A stretch of 64,000 nucleotides of DNA from NCBI GenBank assembly GCA_033064195.1, contig JARBJD010000085.1:124001-188000 (forward strand), read 5' to 3'. The position numbers and the translations under genes are program-made. Below the pieces are notes generated by a model. The model did not search any database. It was not told the origin of the DNA and was given only the letters and a program-made list of their open reading frames with translations. Origin of the DNA: Blattamonas nauphoetae. Its lineage: Eukaryota > Preaxostyla > Oxymonadida. Numbering within the stretch: position 1 is the first letter of the stretch; each line of letters opens with the position of its first letter. Below, one piece after another: positions 43,981-54,145 of this stretch.

Positions 43981-46900
43981 TGGATCTGAGCAGAAAGGAC
44001 AGTGGGTGTTTGTGGAAGGATCTTCCTTCCTCACCCTCCTCAAAAGAGAGAACTGGTTGTCGACAGTATCCTCGCTCACCACACCAACCGACGACAACTT
44101 GTTGTGGGGGACAGACAATTCAGAGCAGGAAGGGTCGAAATATCACTCGATGACCCTTCTGTACTATCTCATCCCGTACCGCAATCAGACGATCACGGCT
44201 GGTTCGGAGGGAAGGGAGGAGGATGGATGTGGACGATTGGAATGGGAATGCAAGTCCCTCGAGGTGGGAGCATCTCATCTGTCAGGAACAGGTTCGCACA
44301 AGCTGATTGTGGCAACGTCAACCACACTCACAACACCTCTCTCATTCTCGACAAATGCAATCGAAATCTGCCCAACAGAAACGACAGCTTCAATCACAAC
44401 TGGAACTGAGGGAAGACTCGCCATCTATGCATTCACACTCACACTCACATCTCTCTCGTTCGACGGTCAATCCGTTGAGCGCTCGACATCTCTTCTGGAG
44501 CTCTCTGGAAGTGGATCGATTACTGTAAGTGGATGCTCGTTCTCTTCTCTTGTGAAGGATGGCGATGGATCGATCTTCTCCTCCACTCTGAATTCCGGGA
44601 ACTCCCTCACCTTCGAAAGCACGAACTTCTCCTCCTGTTCGTCAAGTGGGAGAGGAGGCGCGTTGGCAGTGACAGTGAATGGTGGATTGATCTCGATTAT
44701 AACACCAATCAGTTTGAAGTCATGTTCGAGCACTCAGAACGAAGGAAACTGGATCTCAATCACTTCGGCGGATCTCGTCACTTTCCTCTCCTCATCTCTC
44801 GCCTCTCTCAAACCATTGACACAAACAACGCCGTATTCGAGGTTGGAAAAGAAGAAATGTTTTGGAACTGACACGTTGACGTCATCTGAAGGATCGCTTC
44901 TGTTCTACTGGTATCCTCACACATCCATTTGCGAATCGACTCACATTCACGCTGATGGAGAAGACCACGCTCTTTGTGGACTCGAATTGCTCCCTTGCTC
45001 GTCATTCAACAGGACGCTTTCCCAACCAAACCAGAACAACACGTTCGTCATCGATTCTACCGTAACTCTGAATGAAGAATTGACCATCGCTGCTGACACG
45101 ATCCTGACGTCTTCCACATCTCAACAGACGATCTCAACGACATCTGCTGCTTCCATCACCATTGCCCAAAAGTGTCTCACACTCCTCGCTCTCTCCTTCA
45201 CTGGTTCGTCTCGAACTTCTACCTTCATCTCACTCTCAACTGCCAAAAGCGTCTTTGTCGTTGAAGGGTGCTCGTTTTCGTCTTTCACACTCCCAACAGC
45301 TATAATCGAATTTACAGCTGGCTCTCTCTCGCTCACTTCGACCAAATTCCATCAGATCACACGTTCTGATGGAAATGGAAGTGTGTTGGAGATCGAGTTG
45401 GTTGAAGGGATGGAGCTGGAGTTGGATGATGTTGAGCTGAATGATGTGACAACACATAATGGAGTTGCGAATGGATTCTTTGTCTCATTCACCTCAATCA
45501 TCGATCAGGCGAAGATTCCCGCCTTCTCTCTCCGCAGTCTGAAGTATTCCAGCTCTTCGTCGTCGAACTCAAATGGAGCATTTGTGTGGGTTGAAGGAAA
45601 CAATCTCGACGAATGGATTGCGTATGATGATACACGCTTCACTGGATCGTTCGAAACTGGAGTGTCGTTTGAGTGGCTGTGGAGTGTTGACCACATCACA
45701 ACACTCAATGCCTCTCTTCTGTTCTATCTGCTTGCTGGGAGTGGGGCGATTGGAGTGGCGACTGAAGGACTTGACTTGGCGAAATGTGGGCACAACTCTG
45801 TTTGGTGTCGAACATTGGAACATTCGTTGGCACGAACACAAAAAGTGCCGACGAACCAACTTCACGTGATGAGGGAAGTGTCAGTTGAGACTTCCGTTGA
45901 GATGGGAGGAGTGACGGTGAAGGGATTGCCTGTGATGTCGTCGATTGTGCTGTCATCATCGGGATGTCTGCGTGAAGAAACAGGCGACACAGTTCAGTTT
46001 GAAAGTGTGGCAGTTGTGTTGAAGGAAGGTGGAAGGAGCTCAACGGCACTGGTTGTGCTGTTTGGGCACATGAACCTGTCGATGGTGGAGATCTCAGTGT
46101 TGGCTGATCAGACCACACCGCTCTTCAAAAGTGTGAATTCGATTCTGACACTCCAAACAATCACAATCTCGTCATCACACAATGTCGGAACACTGATGGA
46201 TTGTGAGAAAGGGACAGTCTCCGTGAACTCGCTGATCTGTGCCAACATCTCCTTCTCATCCACTCCGATCCACCTGTCCGACCTCCGCTCCGCCACACTC
46301 GTCCAACTCCAAGTCTCCAACACTTCTGACTTGGTATTCATGGAATGCTCGAACATCACTGCACTGAGTCTCCAATCATGTTCGTTCGAAGGAGCCAAGC
46401 AAGCTTCCCACAATGAACATGAATCTCTGTGTGAGTGGACAACAGGCCTGATCACAATCGTGGACTCCACTGTTTCTATAGATCAGATTCGGTTCACTCA
46501 TCTCTCACAAGGCGCTCTCTTCCTGTCCAACACACACACCACAATCTATTTGACCAGCTTCTCGAACAACATTGGAGAGAGTTCTCAATTCCCATCGACT
46601 CGGAAGAACATTCGGTGCGTGGGAGGCGAGCTTGTGGTGGACTCACTGAATGGTGGAGACGGATCGAAGGATCACCCATCAGCGTGGATCTCGCTGGATT
46701 CGGAATGTCGCTTCTCTTCGCCAGTGATCGAGCCAACCGCTGCATTCTTCGTCCCAACGTTGCTGTCAAACGAATCTGCTGTTTCTTTCAACAAAACCAG
46801 CCAACAATACACTCTAACACTCGCCGGCTCGCTTCTCCTCGACTGCAATCTTCGTTTGAATGTGTTCTCGCTGGATGAGAAGAAGGGTGAAAACGGATCA

Positions 46901-47122
46901 ATTCAGCTTCCTCTCTCGGCTGCAAACACGATGAACTGGACAGAATCATACTTCTCCACACAACTCGCCTCTTCTGCGCTGTCGTCTCTGGACTCGAAAA
47001 TGGAATGGCGCTGTCGGATAGTGTTTGGGGATGGATTCAAAACAGATTCGATGCTTCTGAAGCGAAGTGCAAGTGACGAACGAAAAGCGCAATTCGCATC
47101 AGTTCGAAAGTGGCTGATTCCT
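43981..47122 (+). CDS. Receptor gene segment 3: main beta-helix body
   Basis: This is an open stretch of about 1047 codons of beta-helix ectodomain with no stop, frame change or intron. It has many rungs of the form S-(I/L)-x-V-x-x-C-x-F-(S/T)-(S/N) (for example ITVSGCSFSSLVKDG, VFVVEGCSFSSF, LSLQSCSFEGAKQ). A recurring module contains SLNGGDGSKDHPSAW and AAFFVPTLLSN. Near the end RKWLIP leads to the membrane segment, which is now 5 kb away beyond the last insertion. The long clean frame shows that the gene was under selection until recently. Confidence 0.85.
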
Positions 47123-47234
47123 TTACACAAACCAGTGCTCATCAACGGATTGAGTGAGACCCTGGGTCCGGTAAAGACGGTCCATGGGTTGGCCGATCAA
47201 CAAACAGAATAATAAAAGTTTTATCTGTTGAAAG

Positions 47235-47360
47235 AAAAATCCCGACCCGAGAGGTTAATCATCGAGCCGGTTCTGCCCAAGTGGGGGCGGTTGATGAGCA
47301 AAAGGATGGGATCAACCCATTACTCCAGAAAAGCCCCAACGGGGATGAAAAACTGGAGAC
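47235..47360. other. Hairpin-rich GC block at the end of the second DIRS-derived element
   Basis: Between the outer inverted repeat and the internal complementary region lie several short hairpins: GCCCC-AAC-GGGG (47333-47344), a nearly self-complementary GATGGGATCAACCCAT (about 47304-47321), and CCGACCCGAGAGG-type pairs. It may be a structural element of the retroelement's 3' end. No gene is seen. Confidence 0.35.
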
Positions 47361-47899
47361 AACGAGAAGTCAGAAGGACTAGTGAAGTGGAAACCACCAA
47401 AAGGTTACAATTGTAAAAACGCCGCAGTGCTAAAGACATACCGATGTCCTCCTTCAACTGCTGTGTGGCAGAGAAAGAGGTTGATGAGCACTGGTTTGTG
47501 TAAAGGATGTCGCAAGCTCCATCCGACACATAACCAGGGCTCATCAACGGATTGAGTATTGAAAAGGACTAAAATCAAGTGTATAAGTGATAATGAAAGA
47601 TGAGAGAAGAAGATAACTTCTACGACTCTACCCACTTGCTCCCCTTTTACATTGTCAACGGCCGTGCTTCCTCCAAAGCTGGCACCAGCAGTTGGCGAGC
47701 GAGGAGTCTTATCGGACGATTAGGACTGGAGCGGAGCAGTAGTCGATAGCGACGGTGGCTTCGCCAACCACGTGAAATGACCATTCGGGAAACTCCACTC
47801 ACGAACAGATGGTGAGGAGTACTCGACTCGCTACCGGAAGCGAGGAGATCCACCGAAGGCTTCGCATATCCCAATGCGGAACGAGTGATGAAACAACTC

Positions 47900-50800
47900 G
47901 ACTCACATGTGAGTTCTTCTGAATCAATATCGCAATCGTCGTTTCGTTCAGTCTAATCACAACACGTCCAGACCATTCCAGACTCTTCTCGAATCCTGAC
48001 ATCGATGACATGGCAAACTCATTTCGATCTGAGTCTCGTTGAACGATTTTGTTGAGTTGACAGAAAGTGGAGTCCGAACTATCTCTCCGACAGTCTTATC
48101 TTTCTTCGTTGTAAACACTTCCAGGATCAGTGAGAAAGGAATCAGATTCATTCCTTCCATCGTCAAATCAAATGCTTGTGCTGTCTTTTTCAGCGTGCTC
48201 GTCGGTGATGAAGAGAGGCTGGGATGAAGAACGTGGCATTCGCATTCACCTCCTTCCCACTCAACACACAATCTTCGTGGGACAGCCAAAGATGAGGATG
48301 GTCTGCTTTCCCATCTCCACCATTCAGACTCCCAATCTTCAAGTGTCCCTTTCCAGAACAGTGAATGCTGTGACGAAGAGAAGGGAATGAAGAGATGTGA
48401 GGGCTATTGTCGTGAAACGCACTCGTTTCCATTGTCAGGCTGTCTCCCTTCATGTTGATCGCTCCCTGCGAGAGGGATGTGAGGTCTGTCTGTTTGATGG
48501 TTGTCTTGCAGTTCACCAAGTTCAGAATGCCACTCTCTCACAAACACAGAGCAGGAGTTGTTTCCAGGTTAGAAGGAGGAGAGGGTGAGTGTCCAGTTAA
48601 TGAACATATTTCGATTGTCAAGTGTCCTCCAACCATTCGAATGAAGATGTGGGAGGGCGAGTCAGACAGAACTACCTCAACATGATGAATCCACAATTAA
48701 CCTCCAAAAACTTCAACCATTCCCTCTCCTTCCACTTCGGACAACGAACGAGGGAGCACTAACAGTTCCATTGTCATTGTCGATCCAGATTCAATCACAT
48801 CTCCGTGTTGAGGCAGCATTCTCCCTTGTTCGAGATGTGTCACGTTGTGAAAGATCGAGAATGACAGCGACAACATCCTCATTCCTTCCACAATCTTCCA
48901 TCTATCCTCAATCGAGGAGCAAGGTCGCTTTCGATCCCCACAGAACAACGTCGAAACTGATGACGAGTTAGAAAGTCGAGTCTGATATCGTCGCACCGAA
49001 GATGGTCTATTCTTGATCCGTTTCAGTCGCTTTGATCGTTGTGATTGTGTTTGAGAGTCGTCGGTCATCCAACTTGGAGTTCTGCGGATTGTACTTCGGT
49101 TTCTGAGGTGACTGCTGCGATGAAGGAGTGTGAGGAGTTCAGAGTCACGTTCAGCGATTCTCCAACAAGCAGACCGGTTCCAGTCATCGTCACAGTGCAA
49201 CCGGTGTCTAGAGAGTCCGAGCTCTCGAACTTCATATCTGTAAATCTAGGACGGATTAAAATTTTACTGTGATTTCATCCTCCAGATGAGATTCGGTCGA
49301 TTCTGTCCAGCTTCCATCCAGCGTGTCTTCATCTCCAACTGCGAACTCTGCTTGGCAGCGTGTGCAACTCAGAATCTCCGCTCTGCAGTGTGTAATACGC
49401 AGAATCTCCGCTTCCAACGACATTGAAGCGGTTGTGCTTCTATTCGACAAACTCACTTGTCCAGGTCGAGGAGCTGATCCTTCTCTGCGGTAGTCACTCA
49501 ACTTCACAACTGACCATTCCGCAATGTCAGCGCGAAGAGGCTCTTTCTTCATTTGTATCTCAGCTCCTTCAAACTTCGACGGAATTGTCTTTCCAGTGTT
49601 TTGACCCAAATCCTTTCAAATCAGCAACTTTTGAAGATAGATACTTGTTGTTCGTCAACAAACTAGAATTGCCTCTTGCTTTCCGGTATTGGTAGGCGTG
49701 TCCTCTCATGTTGCCCCGCTGCTGGACGGGATGAGAGTTCACAACCAAGATCGCCATGGAATGGATCTGGCGACAAAGGAGGCAATGCTCCGTGAGACAA
49801 TTCGAGCGATCTTTCTCTGATCGACTCTTGTTGGACACTTCCAACACACGTCTGAATATTGAGAGGCCGTTGTGCGAATCATTACGCACGTCCCACCCCT
49901 CCAATAGTTCAGCGTGTTTTTCTTTTTCTGAAAAGAGCATGCAGACTGGCGTTCTTCTTGTTGAGATCTTGCTGGACTGTTCAACCGACTGTGTGTCCCT
50001 CTGCGAAGCTTATAGTACCGAAATGCCGTCAAACTAGAGTCGGTGTGCGAATTAGAATTGATGTCCAGCTCCCGCCAATGTTCTTCGAGGTTTGGAGAGA
50101 TTGTCTTCTCTAACTAATCAAGTTTAATATGATGTATTTTTGTCTGTTTCAAGGAAATATGTCACAGTTGACCCTCGAACATGCTGAATTCGCTTGATAC
50201 GGTGCTTCAATCTTATTGATGACTTCTGCATCCAAGTCCAGTTGTGACCGACGACTTATTTCGGATAAGGAATTGATCAGTGCAAAATAGTCCGTCATAT
50301 TGTATTCTTGATCAATAATCACGGGTCATTGTGGAGCATTGGAGGTCTGATCTTCACAGGCGATAAAATTCCTATTTCAGTTGATTAGACCTTCGGATAC
50401 GGGCACCGTCAACTTATTGAAGTACTACCGAGCCTTTGATGCTGAGAGATGTCACAAATGTGATGGAGTTCAACAATTTCTGGATGGATATTTCATCTTT
50501 CCATTCCTTCCAAGGAGTATGTTTCTTCGAGAAAATCTTGCTATTTCTCAACCACCAAATCAGCTGTAATCTTTATCTGTCATCTGCCGTCGGTGTCTAA
50601 CTTCTTGTCGGACGACATGGGCGCAATGTTGGTGTTGTTTGATCAAGATGTGTTGTGGCTTGTCATTTTCGTCTAATGCAAGTGCAAATGATACCAGATG
50701 ATGTGGTGAAGATTTAATTGTTGATTCAAAGAAGAATGAATGGTTTTTGCGAGCGGTGGGGATATCGGTTCCCAAACGTGAGAGTGGTGTTTGAACAGTC

Positions 50801-51760
50801 AACTTCACACCATTTGTCAGGCGGTGATAGAACATCTTCGGCACCCGTAGCATCCGGAACGTCCGATGAGCCGACATTGACCTTGAAATCGGGATTAATT
50901 CATTTTGGGATCGGAACGTTGAATATCAGAGCAATTGCTCCTAGAGACCATTCTTGACGTTTGTAGCGATCGTCATTGATGGTGGATGGCTGTCAGAAGC
51001 CGCTGGATGGGCGTGAGGAATTGTATATACTGATACTGATGTCCTGATGTGGTGCGACGTCCAAGAATAGCTGCATGAAGATAACTTGAACCGAACTCGT
51101 GTAGATGTCCATCTTCATTTGTAATAATGTGCGTTGAGAGAAACACAATGTGTTCCGCACACCAGAAGCTGTTGTGGTGATCAGCCTGATGATCATCGAC
51201 GCGTCCACCCAGCAATAGAAATTGCCTCCGTATAATCCACTCGCAAATGTGCCAAAACAAATGGAGACATATCTGGGCTCCATGTGATTGTCCTCCGAGG
51301 AACCATAAAGGGCGACGAGCGGCTTAAATTGGTAGTTGGATCTTGAGTAATCGCCAACTACAATTGATCATCAAGTCTAAAAATGTTTTGGTGTGTTTCC
51401 AATATCACCTAAAAGTTGGTTTCTTTGCTTTCCAATTGTCGTTGTGAATCGTTTTCTTGCATGTCATCGAGGGTATTCATTCCGTGGAATAGTCTCGATT
51501 ACAATCCCGTTCCATCCACAATTCTCGCGTAAATGTGGACACTTGATGCTTCACTTCCGCGATTTGGATATGGTTCGGTTTGTATCCCTTGGGCGAACAG
51601 TTGATTCCGTTGTCACTGATGTCCTCCAACATTTGACGACTAGTCTCATTGTTCGAACGAAACAATGCATATTGTTTCAGTTTGTTGGCAGTAATCGTTC
51701 TGTGTTCAGCTTCTACATCTGTAGATGATGAATCCGATATCGACATCAGCGACAAAATTG
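47900..51760 (-). pseudogene. Decayed beta-helix receptor copy inside the second DIRS-derived element
   Basis: On the minus strand the sequence carries module after module of the host surface-protein type in shifting frames. Examples are LKIGSLNGGDGKADHPHLWL followed by NATFFIPASL (compare SLNGGDGSKDHPSAW and AAFFVPTLL in the neighbouring host segment), SLILEVFTTKKDKTVGEIV, and further upstream LYGGNFYCWVDASM. Stops and frame changes are frequent, so it is an old pseudogene. About 49600-51760 is the most degraded. It is antisense to the interrupted receptor and is a paralogue rather than the missing part of it. Confidence 0.6.
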
Positions 51761-52122
51761 TTATTAAGTAACCAGCCTTGTATTTGGTGATCTTTTGATT
51801 CGAGTTCAGAACTGCATTTCAATCAAGAAACTGTTCGCGCTGATCTTTCTGGTTCGGGATCGTTCGGACGAGAGAATAATCGGTCAGAAAAATGTGTTTG
51901 TGAATGTCTTCCGTTGAACTGATAATCTGTCTTGAGATTCCAGTTCTGTCATCCATGTCCATATCAGACGAAGATAGTTCGTCGGTTTGCAAGAAAACGG
52001 ATTCACAAGATGTTAACGTTTGTTTGATCGGCCAACCCATGGACCGTCTTTACCGGACCCAGGGTCTCACTCAATCCGTTGATGAGCCCTGGTTATGTGT
52101 CGGATGGAGCTTGCGACATCCT

Positions 52123-53083
52123 GTGATCATTGCCAGCAGCGCTCTGCTTCTGCTCTTCTTCATCGTTCTGATCGTTATTCTTGTTCGACGAAGGAACAAA
52201 CAGAAGAAAGAGAATGAACAATTGACAACGAAGACAGAAATGGACGAACAGCTTCCTGCTGAGAAAGTGGAGGTTGAGGACTCGTTCGCTCCGACACTGG
52301 TGAACACGACAGCAAATCTTCAAAAAGTTAATCCGAACGAGTTCGACGAAGGTGGCAGCTCAACATCACACACAGCAGCAACCAATGGACAGAGACAAGC
52401 CTGTTGAGAACGGTGGAAAGTTCGAAGCGGTGAACTGTTCGGATGTGAGTGAGAAAGTGTTTTTGAACTGGAAAGACACACTCTATCGTCGACTTCACAC
52501 AGGCGAGAACCGAATGATTGGAGCAGAGCGAGCGACGATTGCTCAACAGCTAACACGAGGACTTCTGAACCTGGCACACACAGATCCGACAAGTCTTGGT
52601 CTTCGAAATGTGTCACCTCATTGGATTGTGTTTGACTGGAGGAATCAGATGTATCTTCAGATTGGAGAAGCGAGGAGAGGGGAGAGTGTGGCAGCGTCGC
52701 AAACGAGAAACACAAAGCAGGACTCGGCAGGAGTGGAAGGCCAGCGATGGATTGCACCAGAACTGATGGACGAAGGATCTAACAAGAAACACGACCACGG
52801 GGCAGTTTTTAGTCTTGGCCTGATCTTGTGGGAATTAGAGACTGGTCTTGTGCCCTTCGGGGAGCTGGATGCAGCGAATGCTCAGCGACAGTTGGGATGC
52901 GGAGGTCAGCTGCCGATGACGAAGATATCGTCTCCGAAGCTGGTTGAGCTGATTGAGAAATGTCTGAATTTGGATCCGACTGGCCGACCGACACTGGCCG
53001 AAGTGTTGAAAGAACTGGGTGAGGATGGCCTCTTCACGACAGGAACGATCCTGCAGGACGACCCCCTCGGCTGCAACTTCTGA
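52123..53083 (+). CDS. Receptor gene segment 4: transmembrane helix and kinase-like domain
   Basis: The frame resumes with VIIASSALLLLFFIVLIVIL, a transmembrane helix, then RRRNKQKK (stop-transfer) and an acidic juxtamembrane region. Near 52380 the frame changes once without a splice site. The second frame (52352-53083) holds the C-terminal half of a kinase-like fold. The catalytic-loop position reads LRNVSPHWIVFDW (no HRD or Asn), then QRWIAPELMDEG (APE-like), then FSLGLILWELETGLVPFGEL and GRPTLAEVL. No glycine loop or catalytic lysine is visible. It is therefore a cytoplasmic pseudokinase domain; the family may act as a docking module. Stop TGA at 53081-53083. Confidence 0.8.
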
Positions 53084-54145
53084 TGACACAATAGTCAGAC
53101 AGTTGCGTCAGAATCACCAAAAGTTCATCTTCCCGCACAGCGCCACTTCACTCAATGGAAACACACTCACAACCCAACACAGCGATCTGGGACCTCATCG
53201 TCGTCTTCGTCAATCGAGACGAGTCACACATCATCTGATCTCTCCTTCGAATCTTTTCCACGTCAGCTCGTTCTTGTTTCTCAAAAGTTCCATCTGCACC
53301 ACACCGACTCATTCTTCGTTTCAACATCCCCTTCGCTGTCATGTCGAAACATTCACGATCATCATTCATCTTTTGTCATTCTTGGATATATAGCATATTC
53401 TCCTTCGTTGTCTTTCTTCTTCACACGTCATCAACAGTGTCTCATTGTTCACCTTGGCGTTATTCATTCATCCAAACAAGGAGTCTTTCTTCCTTCTTCA
53501 GATATCTTGCTTCCCTATCCTTTCTGCGTTCCTTGATGGCACGTCGCACATCATCTTCTTTCTCTCTTTCCAGATTTTGCTGTCTGTTGAAACTGAAAGC
53601 TTCTGTGTCTAGTAGCTCTCATCGTTGATGAGCGAATCTCTCCATGTTTGAACATCACTTTTCCTTCATCTGGTCGTCAGTTCGAATCAGAATCACTGAT
53701 AACCCGAATTGTCTTAATAATTCAAAACAAATCCTCTTTTTATTCAAATTTCAGAGATGATTTCGTTGCCCTACAACACCGATACGTGCGAGCATCCTCT
53801 CGAGACCATTGGGTCTTGGTGAACCATGACATCGATAACATTACCAATCGATTCAAGAGAAGGGGGGAGTCATCTTCAGAAAACGGGTGAGATGACAAAG
53901 AAACGAGAAGACGAAATGAACGGATTGCTAAATGATTCGGATTGATGGACTGTCTGCGAAGCTCACAGAACTCTGCCGTCACTTTCAGAGAAAAGGTGAC
54001 CTAATTGTCGTAGTGCCATCTTGAAGCTGTCAGCTCGTCACTTTCGAGTGTGTTCCAACATCAATTGATAGACTTTAAAATTCATTCAGAGTGCAGAAAA
54101 GATGTTCAAGAAAGCTATCGTTATTCGTTAGTCTATTCGTCAGTG
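53084..54145. other. Intergenic stretch with a possible minus-strand coiled-coil exon
   Basis: Most of this kilobase has no supported gene. At about 53640-53460 the minus strand reads as a charged coiled coil (DDVRRAIKERRKDREARYLK, then EERLLVWMNE and a TAA at 53462-53460). It may be the last exon of a gene or a remnant. The upstream frames at 53982-53740 do not connect cleanly. It lies between convergent ends of the receptor gene and the zinc-finger gene. Confidence 0.35.

Larger units (their letters stand above)
47122..52122 (-). mobile_element. Second DIRS-derived element filled with decayed host sequence
   Basis: The ends share an inverted repeat of about 65 bases (47137-47205 against about 52018-52092) but differ in their outermost 15-35 bases. 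At 47480-47556 the reverse complements of both outermost ends are joined at AGG, the complement of the CCT found at both host junctions. This is the DIRS-type internal complementary region and shows that the element lies on the minus strand. A PSVDLLAS segment near 47850 may be left from its polymerase. Most of the interior (about 47900-51760) is decayed beta-helix host sequence. The element is badly broken. The host frame across it (RKWLIP then VIIASS) is clean, so the insertion into this gene is younger than the decay of its content. Confidence 0.72.
24443..53083 (+). pseudogene. Giant beta-helix/TM/kinase-like receptor gene interrupted by four insertions
   Basis: Host segments are 24443-25589, about 39394-40455, about 43091-43118, 43981-47122 and 52123-53083, together about 6.3 kb (about 2100 codons). 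The ATG at 24443 begins a signal peptide (MRTFTFLTLFLTTT). A very long Ser/Thr-rich right-handed beta-helix ectodomain follows, then a transmembrane helix, a basic stop-transfer and a kinase-like domain. Between segments lie four mobile elements. At each junction the host frame resumes exactly when the insertion is removed (AFHPYEYLLSF; SSLIVKSTFAESC; ESCTCGSEQKGQW; RKWLIPVIIASS). The host sequence itself also has one in-frame TGA (25085-25087) and one frame change near 52380. As it stands it cannot make the full protein. Function of the family is inferred: surface receptor-like protein. Confidence 0.82.

Noticed and set aside
47235-47360. Small RNA gene
   Set aside because: There are short hairpins but no recognisable snRNA, SRP or RNase P features; it is more likely part of the retroelement end.
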